Assembly (NCBI RefSeq): GCF_016522065.1
Contig: NZ_JAEHFV010000006.1
Location: 124,001 to 188,000, forward strand
DNA length: 64,000 nucleotides
DNA from: Flavobacterium agrisoli
GTDB taxonomy: Bacteria > Bacteroidota > Bacteroidia > Flavobacteriales > Flavobacteriaceae
Direction of reading: 5' to 3'
Below, piece after piece: positions 1-8,600 of the stretch (its first letter is position 1; each line of letters opens with the position of its first letter). Under the pieces are notes generated by a model. That model was not told the DNA's origin. It saw only the letters and a program-made list of their open reading frames with translations, and did not search any database. The position numbers and the translations under genes are program-made.

Positions 1-374
1 ATATTTTGAACAGGAGTTGTACCCACATTCCCGGGAATTAACGACATGTTTTCTAAACCGCCAAAATTTTGGTCAATGGTCCAAAGTACAAATTCATGCC
101 AGTTTTCGCCGGCTTGACTTTCAATAACAACAGTTTCCTCGTTTTCTTGAATTATTTTTTTGCCTTTTAAATCAATGTGAATCACCAAAGCGTCGATGTT
201 TTTTGTCAATAACATGTTACTTCCGCCGCCAAGAACGAATTTTTTCTTGTCTTTATTTTCGATTAAAACGGTTTTTAGCTCTTCAACTGAATGCACGGCT
301 ATGAATTCGGAAGCAAAAGCTTCTATACCAAAAGTGTTGTATTTTTTTAAAGGAAAATGAGTAGTGATGTGCAT
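1..374 (-). CDS. murB: UDP-N-acetylenolpyruvoylglucosamine reductase, 3' end cut by window edge
   Basis: MurB reduces UDP-N-acetylenolpyruvoylglucosamine to UDP-N-acetylmuramate with NADPH and FAD in cytoplasmic peptidoglycan precursor synthesis. The reading frame begins at the ATG complementary to 372-374 and stays open to base 1, giving about 124 residues, roughly the first third of the family length. Visible hallmarks are the N-terminal KKYNTFGIEA motif, the FAD-binding LGGGSNMLL loop and the SLIPGNVGTTPVQN segment typical of MurB. The rest lies outside the window. The gene is monocistronic as far as can be seen, with an 82-base gap to the glycosyltransferase that precedes it on the same strand. 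The family call is firm. Confidence 0.93.
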   Translation of the reverse strand, partial: MHITTHFPLKKYNTFGIEAFASEFIAVHSVEELKTVLIENKDKKKFVLGGGSNMLLTKNIDALVIHIDLKGKKIIQENEETVVIESQAGENWHEFVLWTIDQNFGGLENMSLIPGNVGTTPVQN

Positions 375-456
375 AAAAAACCGACTTTTTTAAGTGAATT
401 GCATCTGCCAAAAGTAAGAATTATTATTGAGTTGTACGGGCAGTATAGCGTAAGTT

Positions 457-1518
457 TTAGTTGGTTTTACTCGAATTTGCTTCAATTAATTCGTGGTATT
501 TTGTCGCAATGTATTTCATGTTGATGGCATAATTGGCTTTGTTTTCGATCATTTTTAGGTTTTCGGAAATAGCTTGTTCACACAAATCAGGATTTTGTAT
601 TGTCCAAAGTAAGGCATCAGCAAGTTTTTGAGCTTCGTTGGTTGGAATTAAATGCCCGTTTTTTTGATGCGAAATCCAACTTTGATTGCCCGGAATTTCC
701 GAAACAATGGGGTAACAGTTGCAGGCCATTGCCTCAAATAAAGAAGCCGAAACGCCTTCTGTAACTGGCATACTCAAATAGATGTTGGATTTTTGTAACA
801 ATTGAGGTAATTCGGTATTGGCAATTCTTCCCGTAAAAGTGACTTTTTTATCAATTTGTAAATCGTGAACTTTATTTTTTAATTTTTTTAACTGATTGCC
901 ATCGCCCACAATTAGTAAAGAAAAATAAATTCCTTTTTGGTGTAAGATACCAAAAGCATTAAGTATGGTTTCATGATTGTATTCGGGTTGAAGCGAGCGC
1001 GTTACAATTGCAGTAATAAACTGAAACTTTTTTTCGATTGGCGTAAAAGTATCCAGATTGATGCCTTTTGGGAGTACTAAAACCTTGTTTATGTCTACTC
1101 CAATTTTTTGCATTGATTCAGCCATTACAGGTCCCCAAGCATGAATAAGTGTTGCTTTTTGAAATGCTTTTTTTTGAATATATTTTTTAAAAGGCAATAA
1201 AATAGAGTTTTCTGGCCATAAATCCGTGCGGCCTTGTTGCGCCACAGCAATTATTTTGGCTCCTGAATAAGCAGCTAAAAAACCATAACTCGTGGTTCGT
1301 TCGGCTATGACCATATCCGGATTTTCTTTCTGAACAATTTTTTTTATGGCAAATAAAGCAGTGCAAAACTCGTAAATACGTTTTGTTTTTTGCAGATTTG
1401 GCGTTTGTAATTCCCATGTAATGATGTCGAAATCGCCAAATTCTTTCAAACCGTTCATCCAAGTTATAGCATCGGCTCGGTAGGATTCGCCCAAAAAGAG
1501 TATTTTTCTTTTTTGCAT
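457..1518 (-). CDS. glycosyltransferase family 4 protein
   Basis: A 353-residue GT-B fold glycosyltransferase of the GT4 type. The C-terminal Rossmann half is clear: a VTRSLQPEYNHETILNAF segment, LLIVGDGNQLKKL, then the EGVSASLFEAMACNCYPIVSEIPGN stretch carrying the family's E-x7-E motif. It has no signal peptide or membrane segment, so it acts in the cytoplasm on a nucleotide-sugar donor. Donor and acceptor cannot be told from sequence. It lies 4 bases downstream of the DUF2461 gene on the same strand, so the two are probably co-transcribed. An envelope polysaccharide or glycolipid role is possible but unproven. Confidence 0.85.
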   Translation of the reverse strand: MQKRKILFLGESYRADAITWMNGLKEFGDFDIITWELQTPNLQKTKRIYEFCTALFAIKKIVQKENPDMVIAERTTSYGFLAAYSGAKIIAVAQQGRTDLWPENSILLPFKKYIQKKAFQKATLIHAWGPVMAESMQKIGVDINKVLVLPKGINLDTFTPIEKKFQFITAIVTRSLQPEYNHETILNAFGILHQKGIYFSLLIVGDGNQLKKLKNKVHDLQIDKKVTFTGRIANTELPQLLQKSNIYLSMPVTEGVSASLFEAMACNCYPIVSEIPGNQSWISHQKNGHLIPTNEAQKLADALLWTIQNPDLCEQAISENLKMIENKANYAINMKYIATKYHELIEANSSKTN

Positions 1519-1522
1519 TTGC

Positions 1523-2200
1523 CTAAAATTCGTCGGTAGTTAAACCACGATTTAAAAAATCATTTAATGGTTTTAGGGTGATCAATTTCTGAGTCATTTT
1601 GTTTACAAAATCTGGTTTCAGAATTTCATTAAGTTCGTATTTTTGACTTACAACAAAGCTTTTTAGTTTTAAAAATGCAATTGCAGGATGGTCTTTTTCG
1701 TAACCTCTTGGTGGATTTTTAAGCGAATTACTTTCATTTACATCAAAAGTATTGAACTCCTTTTTAAAGTGAGGTTCGTTTAAAATAGCTTCTAAATCGT
1801 CATAAAAAAAGGCGATTTCTTTTCTTATTTTTTTTAAATCTTCTGATTCGGGAGCGTACAAACCACCCGCAATAAAACTATTTCCTTTTTCAATATGAAT
1901 GTAATATCCTGAGCGATTCAAACCCTTTGTACCCGCAGAAATCCAAATGCCTAAATGCGCTTTATAAGGTGATTTGTCTTTCGAAAAACGAATGTCGCGA
2001 TTAATGCGGAAAGTGCAGTTTTTGACTTCAAGCATTTCTAAAGATGGATCTAAAGGTTTTATTTTATCCAGAAAATCAGCCACCAGTTGGTGGTAATCTT
2101 TTTTGAATATCTCGTATCTTTTTTTGTTAGCTAAAAACCAATCTCGGTTGTTATTGTTTTTTAAATCGTCTAAAAATTGTAGTGATTCTTCCGTTAGCAT
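1523..2200 (-). CDS. DUF2461 domain-containing protein (TIGR02453 family)
   Basis: A 225-residue cytoplasmic protein covering the full length of the DUF2461 family. Recognisable segments are the N-terminal NNNNRDWFLANKKRYE, then FRINRDIRFSKDKSPYK, followed by GYYIHIEKGNSFIAGGLY, which are the conserved signatures of the family. No biochemical role is established for these proteins. The gene sits between a glycosyltransferase (4-base gap downstream) and a rhodanese-thioredoxin lipoprotein (9-base gap upstream), suggesting a loose three-gene transcription unit, but nothing in the neighbourhood points to a function. Confidence 0.9.
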   Translation of the reverse strand: MLTEESLQFLDDLKNNNNRDWFLANKKRYEIFKKDYHQLVADFLDKIKPLDPSLEMLEVKNCTFRINRDIRFSKDKSPYKAHLGIWISAGTKGLNRSGYYIHIEKGNSFIAGGLYAPESEDLKKIRKEIAFFYDDLEAILNEPHFKKEFNTFDVNESNSLKNPPRGYEKDHPAIAFLKLKSFVVSQKYELNEILKPDFVNKMTQKLITLKPLNDFLNRGLTTDEF

Positions 2201-2209
2201 ATAATTGGT

Positions 2210-2908
2210 TTACAATTGTTTTCTTAAATTCTCTTCGCTAATGTATCCAAAATAGCGCCATTGTTCTTCTTGATTTGGATTGTATAAAATTAAAGTAGGC
2301 AATTGGTTGATTTTCATTTCAGAAGCTAGCGTTTTGTTTTTATCGGCATCGATGCGAATTACGACAACATCACTTGTTGAATCTTGCTCCATTTTGGTGA
2401 TGTACGATTTCATTTTTTGGCAAGGAGCACACCATTCGGCATAAAAATCGACTAATACTTTTTTATCGCTTTTAATTAATTTTTTGTATTCGGTTTTGGT
2501 CATTCCGATCACTTTGTCCAGAGGTTTTCCAAAACCATCGGCATTCCATTTGGTGATTCCGCCTTCTAATTCGTAAACCGATGTAAATCCTAATTCATTT
2601 AACTTTTCGGCTGCTTTTTTACTTCTTCCACCGCTTAAACAATATACAAAAACGGGTTTTTCTTTGTCGTATTTTGCTACTTGTGTTTCAAAATCACTGT
2701 CTTTCCAGTTGATGTTAACGGCTTTGTCAAGGTGTTCCGATGAAAACTCTTCTGGAGTTCGTACGTCGAGTAATTGTACATTCGGAGTGGTATTTATTTT
2801 TTCGCTAAAGGTTTTGGAAGGCAAAACTTCAACCGTTTTTTCGGATTGTCCGTTGCAAGAGGCAAAAATAAAAGCGGTTATTAATAATAGAATTTTAGTG
2901 ATTTTCAT
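2210..2908 (-). CDS. rhodanese-thioredoxin fusion lipoprotein
   Basis: A 232-residue two-domain redox/sulfur protein. It starts with a lipoprotein signal whose lipobox ends in FASC (Cys18), so it should be anchored to a membrane facing the periplasm. Residues about 25-125 form a rhodanese domain with the active-site loop VYCLSGGRS (Cys90). Residues about 135-232 form a thioredoxin domain with a W-C-A-P-C active site (Cys160, Cys163) and a cis-proline segment NQLPTLILYN. Likely roles are periplasmic disulfide reduction or persulfide handling; the substrate is unknown. The fused arrangement is seen in Bacteroidota. It is the first gene of the small minus-strand group that continues into DUF2461. 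Confidence 0.88.
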   Translation of the reverse strand: MKITKILLLITAFIFASCNGQSEKTVEVLPSKTFSEKINTTPNVQLLDVRTPEEFSSEHLDKAVNINWKDSDFETQVAKYDKEKPVFVYCLSGGRSKKAAEKLNELGFTSVYELEGGITKWNADGFGKPLDKVIGMTKTEYKKLIKSDKKVLVDFYAEWCAPCQKMKSYITKMEQDSTSDVVVIRIDADKNKTLASEMKINQLPTLILYNPNQEEQWRYFGYISEENLRKQL

Positions 2909-2984
2909 ATAAGATAAGGATTGGGGATTGCAAAATGTTTTCAGCTAAAATAAGGATTTTTGATTTTTGCATGACTTTATAAAA

Positions 2985-4064
2985 TCATAAATTAAATATT
3001 TTATAAGACTGATGTGTGGTTTTAACAATGCTTTCGGTTCTTTCGGGGTGTGTGTCCGAAATGAATAATTGACCGAATGTATCGGTGTTGACCATTTCGA
3101 CAATTTTGGCGACCCGACTTTCGTCGAGTTTGTCAAAAATATCATCAAAAAGCAGAATGGGTTTAACGCCACTTTGTTTTTTTAAAAATTCGAATTGAGC
3201 CAATTTTAATGCAATCAAAAACGATTTTTGTTGGCCTTGCGAACCAAATTTTTTAATGGGATGTTCGTCAATTTCAAATGATAAATCATCTTTGTGAATG
3301 CCCACACTTGTGTATTGCAAGGCTCTGTCTTTGCTCAAATTTTCTTCAAATAATTGCAACAAATCTTTTTCGAATAAATGACTTTCGTATACAATTTGAA
3401 CTTTTTCCTGTTCTCCCGTAATGCTTTGGTGGTGTTGGTTAAAAATCGGGATGAATTCGGAAATAAATTCTTTTCTTTTTTCAAAAATAGCCTTTCCTAA
3501 CCCATTCAATTGCTCGTTGTAAACTGATAAAGTATCGGCGTCGTAAACGTGATTTAGTGCGAAATATTTTAACAGTGCATTGCGTTGGCTAATGATTTTT
3601 TGATACTGAATAAGTTGATGTAAATAAGGAGCATCCAGTTGAGAAATAACGCTGTCCATGAATTTGCGTCGGGTTTCGCTGCCTTCAATTATTAAATCGC
3701 GATCGGCCGGAGAAATAATCACCAACGGAATAAAACCGATGTGTTCCGAAAACTTATCATAGGTTTTACCATTTCGTTTTAGGATTTTTTTCTGCCCTTT
3801 TTTTAAACTGCAAACAATTTGTTCATTGCGCTTGTTTTTTTCTAATTCAGCATCAATCACAAAAAACTCTTCGCCATGTTTTATATTTTGCACTGCCAGC
3901 GGATTAAAATAACTTTTTCCGTAGGCCAAATGATAAATTGCATCGAGAACATTTGTTTTTCCAATGCCGTTTTTTCCGACAAAACAATTGATCTTCGCGT
4001 CAAATTCAAAATTGGCTTCGGCAAAATTTTTATAATTAAATAAGGCTAGTTTTTTTAAATACAT
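2985..4064 (-). CDS. recF: DNA replication and repair protein RecF
   Basis: A 359-residue SMC-like ATPase that helps load RecA at single-strand gaps. It has the Walker A motif GKNGIGKTN near residue 35, the mid-protein segment [19 protein letters not shown], the signature [18 protein letters not shown], and the Walker [12 protein letters not shown] followed by ISDT. Length is normal for the family. The start ATG is at 4062-4064 and is followed by the usual [14 protein letters not shown] opening. It diverges from the TPR gene across a 248-base intergenic region. Unlike many bacteria, it is not next to dnaA/dnaN here. Confidence 0.96.
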   Translation of the reverse strand: MYLKKLALFNYKNFAEANFEFDAKINCFVGKNGIGKTNVLDAIYHLAYGKSYFNPLAVQNIKHGEEFFVIDAELEKNKRNEQIVCSLKKGQKKILKRNGKTYDKFSEHIGFIPLVIISPADRDLIIEGSETRRKFMDSVISQLDAPYLHQLIQYQKIISQRNALLKYFALNHVYDADTLSVYNEQLNGLGKAIFEKRKEFISEFIPIFNQHHQSITGEQEKVQIVYESHLFEKDLLQLFEENLSKDRALQYTSVGIHKDDLSFEIDEHPIKKFGSQGQQKSFLIALKLAQFEFLKKQSGVKPILLFDDIFDKLDESRVAKIVEMVNTDTFGQLFISDTHPERTESIVKTTHQSYKIFNL

Positions 4065-4280
4065 GGATTAAGTAACACTTTTACAGCAAGTTGTGTTTTT
4101 AGCGATTTTTTATTTTTGAAGTTGCAAATTATTGAAAATATTTGACAAAGTTGCCTTTAAAAATAAGGTCTCGTTGTCGATTTCGAATGTTGAATTTCAG
4201 AGGCTTACTTTAATAAAAGAAAAATAACTGTAAAAAAGCGATAAAATCTAATTTTTTTACGTCGGTTTCAATAAAAATTT

Positions 4281-4288
4281 TATTTTTG
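4281..4288 (+). promoter_or_regulatory. -7 promoter element for the TPR gene
   Basis: The sequence TATTTTTG matches the Bacteroidota -7 consensus TAnnTTTG and ends 24 bases before the start codon at 4313. No clean TTG was seen at the expected -33 distance, so only the -7 part is supported. The remainder of 4065-4312 is AT-rich without a gene. Confidence 0.5.
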
Positions 4289-4312
4289 CCGTTCACTAAA
4301 TTTAATTTTTAA

Positions 4313-5086
4313 ATGGCAACTTACAATAAAAGAGGATATAAACAACCTAAAGAAAAAGAAGTTAAAGAAACTGTAGAAGAAGTTATTGTTGATGAAAAAG
4401 ACAGTAAAACAGCTGAAGTTTTCTCTAAGTTAGATGAAACAGCTTCTAAAACAGAAGATTGGGTTGCTAGAAATCAAAAAATAATTATTGGATTAGTAGC
4501 TGGTATTGCGGTTGTTACAATTGGTTATTTGGCTTATCAAAAATTTATTGCCGCTCCAAAAGAGCAAGATGCTGCGAACGAAATGTTTTTAGCACAACAA
4601 AATTTTGAAAAAGCAACCAACGGAGTTGCTAGCGATTCGTTATACAACTTGGCCTTAAATGGGGCAGAAGGAAAATTTGGTTTTGTTAAAATTGCCGATG
4701 AGTATTCAGGAACAGCATCGGGAAATTTAGCTAATTATTATGCTGGAGTTGCGTATTTAAATACAGGTAAATACGATCAAGCCATTGCTTATTTAGAGAA
4801 ATTCAAATCGGATGATATGGTATTGGGTGCTTTGGCTAAAGGCGCAATCGGTGATGCTTATTCGCAAAAAAATCAACCAAAAGAAGCTTTAGATTATTAC
4901 GTAAAAGCGGCCGAATACAATACAAATGATTTTACAACGCCTCGTTTTTTAATGAAAGCTGGAAAAACGGCTTATGAGCTAGGACAAAAAGAAGATGCAT
5001 TAAAATATTTTACTGAAATAAAAGAAAAATACGAAGCTACTCCAGAAGGCGCCTCTGTTGATGCCTTGATTGGTTTGGCTCAGTAA
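4313..5086 (+). CDS. tetratricopeptide repeat inner-membrane protein
   Basis: A 257-residue protein with a charged Lys/Glu-rich cytoplasmic N-terminus (residues 1-55), one membrane helix at about residues 57-77 (IIIGLVAGIAVVTIGYLAY), and a C-terminal TPR-like array. Repeat cores are visible at NYYAGVAYLNTGKYDQAIAYLEKF, GDAYSQKNQPKEALDYYVKA and AGKTAYELGQKEDALKYFTEI. The layout resembles YfgM-type periplasmic TPR proteins, which assist secretion or chaperone networks, but the exact role here is not known. It is followed by a terminator-like hairpin and then ribH. Confidence 0.82.
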   Translation: MATYNKRGYKQPKEKEVKETVEEVIVDEKDSKTAEVFSKLDETASKTEDWVARNQKIIIGLVAGIAVVTIGYLAYQKFIAAPKEQDAANEMFLAQQNFEKATNGVASDSLYNLALNGAEGKFGFVKIADEYSGTASGNLANYYAGVAYLNTGKYDQAIAYLEKFKSDDMVLGALAKGAIGDAYSQKNQPKEALDYYVKAAEYNTNDFTTPRFLMKAGKTAYELGQKEDALKYFTEIKEKYEATPEGASVDALIGLAQ

Positions 5087-5106
5087 TTAAAATCTATTCC
5101 TAATTT

Positions 5107-5165
5107 AAAGGTTAGAAGTTGTTAGAAATTTATTAATTTCTTATCGCTTCTAACCTTTATTTTTT
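5107..5165. terminator. hairpin terminator between the TPR gene and ribH
   Basis: Perfect 12-base arms AAAGGTTAGAAG (5107-5118) and CTTCTAACCTTT (5147-5158), with a second inner stem TAGAAATT/AATTTCTTA, are followed by a T-run. This fits a rho-independent terminator for the upstream gene, or a bifunctional hairpin. Confidence 0.65.
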
Positions 5166-5204
5166 AACTTTAGTTTCGTAAATTAGAATATAAAAATAGT
5201 AAAA

Positions 5205-5777
5205 ATGGCTACTGCAAATAAAAATTTATCAGAATACGACAAAAATACACTGCCAAAAGCAAAAGATTTTCGTTTTGGAATTGTGGTTTCAGAATGGAAT
5301 GAAAAAGTGACAGAAGGTTTGTATAACGGTGCTTACGATGCTTTAATTGATAATGATGTTCGTGAACAAAATATCATACGTTGGAATGTTCCTGGAAGTT
5401 TTGAGTTGGTTTACGGGGCTAAAAAAATGCTGCAAACGCAAAATGTGGATGCGGTAATTGTTATTGGCTGTGTGATTCAAGGCGAAACCAAACATTTTGA
5501 TTTTGTTTGTGAAGGTGTTACCCAAGGTATAAAAGATTTGAATGTGCAAACCGATGTACCCGTTATTTTTTGTGTGTTAACCGATAATACCGAACAACAA
5601 TCTATCGATCGAAGTGGTGGAATTCATGGTAATAAAGGAACCGAAGCTGCCATTGCGGCTATTAAAATGGCTTTTTTGCGTCAGCAAGCATCTTTAATAC
5701 ACGAATATAAAAATCCGATGTTAACTAGTGGCGCTATTCAAATTGATGAAGGCACACCCTTGGAACTCAAAGAATAA
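5205..5777 (+). CDS. ribH: 6,7-dimethyl-8-ribityllumazine synthase
   Basis: RibH condenses 5-amino-6-ribitylamino-uracil with 3,4-dihydroxy-2-butanone 4-phosphate to give the riboflavin precursor lumazine. The protein has 190 residues, longer than the roughly 155 of E. coli because of a C-terminal tail of about 30 residues after GTEAAIAAIKMA; an extended form is usual in Flavobacterium. Active-site segments are visible: SEWNEKVTEGL, WNVPGSFEL, VIGCVIQGETKHFDFVCEGVTQG with the catalytic His, and GVLTDNT-like FCVLTDNTEQQ followed by RSGG. It stands alone between two terminator-like hairpins. Confidence 0.96.
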   Translation: MATANKNLSEYDKNTLPKAKDFRFGIVVSEWNEKVTEGLYNGAYDALIDNDVREQNIIRWNVPGSFELVYGAKKMLQTQNVDAVIVIGCVIQGETKHFDFVCEGVTQGIKDLNVQTDVPVIFCVLTDNTEQQSIDRSGGIHGNKGTEAAIAAIKMAFLRQQASLIHEYKNPMLTSGAIQIDEGTPLELKE

Positions 5778-5796
5778 CAAAATAAATACGTGTAAT

Positions 5797-5830
5797 AAAC
5801 CCATGCCGTCTTAAAATGGTATGGGTTTTT
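5797..5830 (+). terminator. rho-independent terminator after ribH
   Basis: Stem AAACCCAT-GCC paired with GGT-ATGGGTTT around an 8-10 base loop, followed by a long T-run. It starts 19 bases after the ribH stop and is well placed to end ribH transcription. Confidence 0.8.
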
Positions 5831-5938
5831 TGTTTTTTTTATGAAGGGATAAGCTCCAAAAGCCAGTCAAAATTCATTAAATTTGTGCTTCTTGGTTTAG
5901 AATCCAAAGCACCAAAATTTCAAACCCAATTTCCAATA

Positions 5939-7810
5939 ATGTCGAGTATTATACAATTACTTCCAGATCATGTTGCCAATCAAATTGCTGCCGGCGAAGT
6001 GGTTCAACGACCCGCTTCGGTTGTCAAAGAATTACTTGAAAATGCGGTAGATGCTCAAGCAACCGATATCAAGTTAATTATTAAAGACGCTGGAAAATCG
6101 TTAGTACAAGTAATCGATAATGGAAAAGGCATGAGTGTAACCGATGCGCGTTTGTGTTTTGCTCGTCATGCAACTTCTAAAATCCGCCATGCCGAAGATT
6201 TGTTTTCGCTGCATACTAAAGGATTTCGAGGAGAAGCATTGGCTTCAATTGCTGCTATTGCGCATATGGAGATGAAAACCAAACAAGACCAAGACGAACT
6301 AGGTACACATATTGTAATTGAAGGAAGTAAATTTGTTTCGCAAGAAGTAGCCGTATTGCCTAAAGGGACTTCTTTTTCGGTTAAAAATTTGTTTTTTAAT
6401 ATTCCGGCTCGTCGCAATTTCTTGAAATCGGATACGGTTGAGTTTAGGCACGTTATGGATGAATTTCAACGTGTGGCTTTGGCGCATCCGAACATTCATT
6501 TTTCGTTTTATCATAACGGAAGTGAAATGTTTAATTTGCCTGCAACTACTTTACGTCAGCGAATAGTTGGTGTTTTTGCTGGGAAAACCAACGAAAAATT
6601 AGTGCCTGTAACCGAGGAAACCGAAATCGTAAAAGTGCAAGGTTTTGTGAGTAAACCCGAATTTGCCAAAAAGAGTAGGGGCGAACAGTTTTTCTTTGTC
6701 AACGATCGTTTTATTAAAAGTGGGTATTTACATCACGCTGTTATGGCGGCTTACGACGGTATTTTAAAAGATGGTTTGCAACCAAGTTATTTTTTGTATT
6801 TACAGGTTCCTGCGAATACCATCGATATTAATATTCATCCCACAAAAACCGAAATTAAATTTGACGATGAACAGGCTTTGTACGCTATTTTAAGAGCAGC
6901 CATCAAACATAGTTTGGGACAGTTTAATGTGGCGCCGATTCTCGATTTTGATCGCGATGCCAATTTGGATACGCCTTATCATTATAAAGATTTAGAAGGT
7001 GAAACGCCTACAATTCAGGTTGATAGTACCTTTAATCCTTTTGAAATGTCTGAAATGCCTAAAAAACAAATGGCTTCAGCTTCTTCTGGTGGAAATTCGT
7101 ATTCGTATAAAAAAGTCGAACCTACTGCCAGTTGGGAAAGTTTGTACGTCGGTTTAAAAAATGATACCGAAGATATAGTTTCGCATACTTTTGAAAACGA
7201 AGCCGTAACAGCCTCTTTGTTTAATGATAATGAAGTGGAGCAAGCGGTGTATAAAACGTATCAAATTCATAAAAAATACATTGTTTCGCCTATAAAATCA
7301 GGAATGGTGATTGTAGACCAACAACGCGCGCATCAGCGCATTTTGTACGAACAATTTTTGCTTAATATGACCGTAAATCAGGCTGCAAGTCAGCAATTGT
7401 TGTTTCCGCTTAATTTGTTTTTTTCGGCAACTGAAATGGAGTTGATTCGTGAGTTGCAACAATCGCTGGTCACTACCGGTTTTGTTTTTGAAGAAAGTAC
7501 GCAAGACCATGTGGTCATTTCCGGCATTCCGGTTCACATCACCGAAAGCGAAGTTTCAATTGTAATCGAACAATTAATTTCGGATTTGCAAGATGGCGTT
7601 CCCGAAAACAATTACAGCCAAAATGATACTATTGCCAAATCGATGGCAAAAAGTTTGGCGGTAAAAACAGGTTCTTATCTAACCGAAAAAGAACAAGATA
7701 ACTTAGTAAATGGGCTTTTTGCATGCAAAGATCCTAATATTTCTCCTTTTAATAAACCAACTTTCATCACCATGCGTGTAGAAGATATAGATAAAAAGTT
7801 TGCCTTATGA
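5939..7810 (+). CDS. mutL: DNA mismatch repair endonuclease/ATPase MutL
   Basis: MutL couples mismatch recognition by MutS to strand removal. The start at 5939 gives MSSIIQLLPDHVANQIAAGEVV, the canonical MutL opening; the frame is open 41 codons further upstream, but that extension does not resemble the family and runs through the ribH terminator. The 623-residue product has GHKL ATPase motifs (ELLENAVDA, DNGKGM, THATSKI-like RHATSKI, FRGEALASI), a linker around residues 340-440 and a C-terminal dimerisation domain. The position of the endonuclease motif DQHA(x)2E reads DQQRAHQRILYE, lacking the usual His. The 3' end overlaps the first rhomboid gene by 4 bases, suggesting translational coupling. 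Confidence 0.95.
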   Translation: MSSIIQLLPDHVANQIAAGEVVQRPASVVKELLENAVDAQATDIKLIIKDAGKSLVQVIDNGKGMSVTDARLCFARHATSKIRHAEDLFSLHTKGFRGEALASIAAIAHMEMKTKQDQDELGTHIVIEGSKFVSQEVAVLPKGTSFSVKNLFFNIPARRNFLKSDTVEFRHVMDEFQRVALAHPNIHFSFYHNGSEMFNLPATTLRQRIVGVFAGKTNEKLVPVTEETEIVKVQGFVSKPEFAKKSRGEQFFFVNDRFIKSGYLHHAVMAAYDGILKDGLQPSYFLYLQVPANTIDINIHPTKTEIKFDDEQALYAILRAAIKHSLGQFNVAPILDFDRDANLDTPYHYKDLEGETPTIQVDSTFNPFEMSEMPKKQMASASSGGNSYSYKKVEPTASWESLYVGLKNDTEDIVSHTFENEAVTASLFNDNEVEQAVYKTYQIHKKYIVSPIKSGMVIVDQQRAHQRILYEQFLLNMTVNQAASQQLLFPLNLFFSATEMELIRELQQSLVTTGFVFEESTQDHVVISGIPVHITESEVSIVIEQLISDLQDGVPENNYSQNDTIAKSMAKSLAVKTGSYLTEKEQDNLVNGLFACKDPNISPFNKPTFITMRVEDIDKKFAL

Positions 7811-8556
7811 TGCGAATCACTCCTCTAGTAAAACAATTGTTAATCATTAACGTGATCTTTTTTATAGGGTCGCAGTTAGTGCCTGTTTCGTATGATTATT
7901 TAGCCATGTTTTTTCCGGAAAACGAAAGTTTTAGATTTTGGCAGCCTATCACCCACATGTTTATGCATGGTAATCTGATGCATATTGCTTTTAATATGTT
8001 TGCTTTGTATTCTTTCGGTTCGGCTTTAGAGCATTTTTGGGGACCTAAAAAGTTTTTGTTTTTTTATATTTCGTGTGGTTTAGGTGCAGCTTTATTGCAT
8101 ACAGGAGTGAATTATTATTTTTTTGAAGATGGAATTTCCATATTAAGCAATCATAGTTTTGAAAAAACCGATATTGTTTCTTTGTTAAATCAAGGAAAAA
8201 TTGATACGCGTTGGCAAGAAGTAATGACTGTTTCGGAGTTTCAAAATTTTGCTAGTTCTTATTTGGGTACAGTAGTGGGGGCTTCGGGTGCTATTTATGG
8301 CCTTTTGGTCGCTTTTGCTTGCATGTTTCCAAATGCTGAATTGGCTTTGCTTTTTGTTCCAATTCCGATAAAAGCCAAATATTTTGTTCCGGGTTTGTTG
8401 GCTATAGATCTGTTTTTAGGCTTTAAAGGGAACTCGCTTTTTGGAGGTGGTGGCCCCGGTATTGCCCATTTTGCTCACGTTGGTGGTGCTATTGCTGGTT
8501 TTTTAATTATGAAGTATTGGCAAAAAAATCAGTTCAATAACAATCGTTGGAATTAG
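7807..8556 (+). CDS. rhomboid family intramembrane serine protease
   Basis: A 249-residue polytopic membrane protein of the rhomboid family, which cleaves membrane-embedded substrates. About six hydrophobic segments are visible. The catalytic serine motif is VVGASGAIYGLL, the catalytic histidine lies in HFAHVGGAIAGF, and the L1/TM2 region has FMHGNLMHIAFNMFALYSFG, with the conserved His and Asn. It overlaps the end of mutL in an ATGA arrangement and is followed 44 bases later by a second rhomboid gene. A loop of about 40 residues (near residues 103-148) sits between early transmembrane helices. The natural substrate is unknown. Confidence 0.92.
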   Translation: MMRITPLVKQLLIINVIFFIGSQLVPVSYDYLAMFFPENESFRFWQPITHMFMHGNLMHIAFNMFALYSFGSALEHFWGPKKFLFFYISCGLGAALLHTGVNYYFFEDGISILSNHSFEKTDIVSLLNQGKIDTRWQEVMTVSEFQNFASSYLGTVVGASGAIYGLLVAFACMFPNAELALLFVPIPIKAKYFVPGLLAIDLFLGFKGNSLFGGGGPGIAHFAHVGGAIAGFLIMKYWQKNQFNNNRWN

Positions 8557-8600
8557 CATTTTAATTTTTTATTTTTATTCAGAATTATAAGAAAATTTGT

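Noticed and set aside
5816..5938. N-terminal extension of MutL by 41 codons
   Set aside because: It includes part of the ribH terminator and has no resemblance to MutL; the start at 5939 gives the canonical N-terminus.
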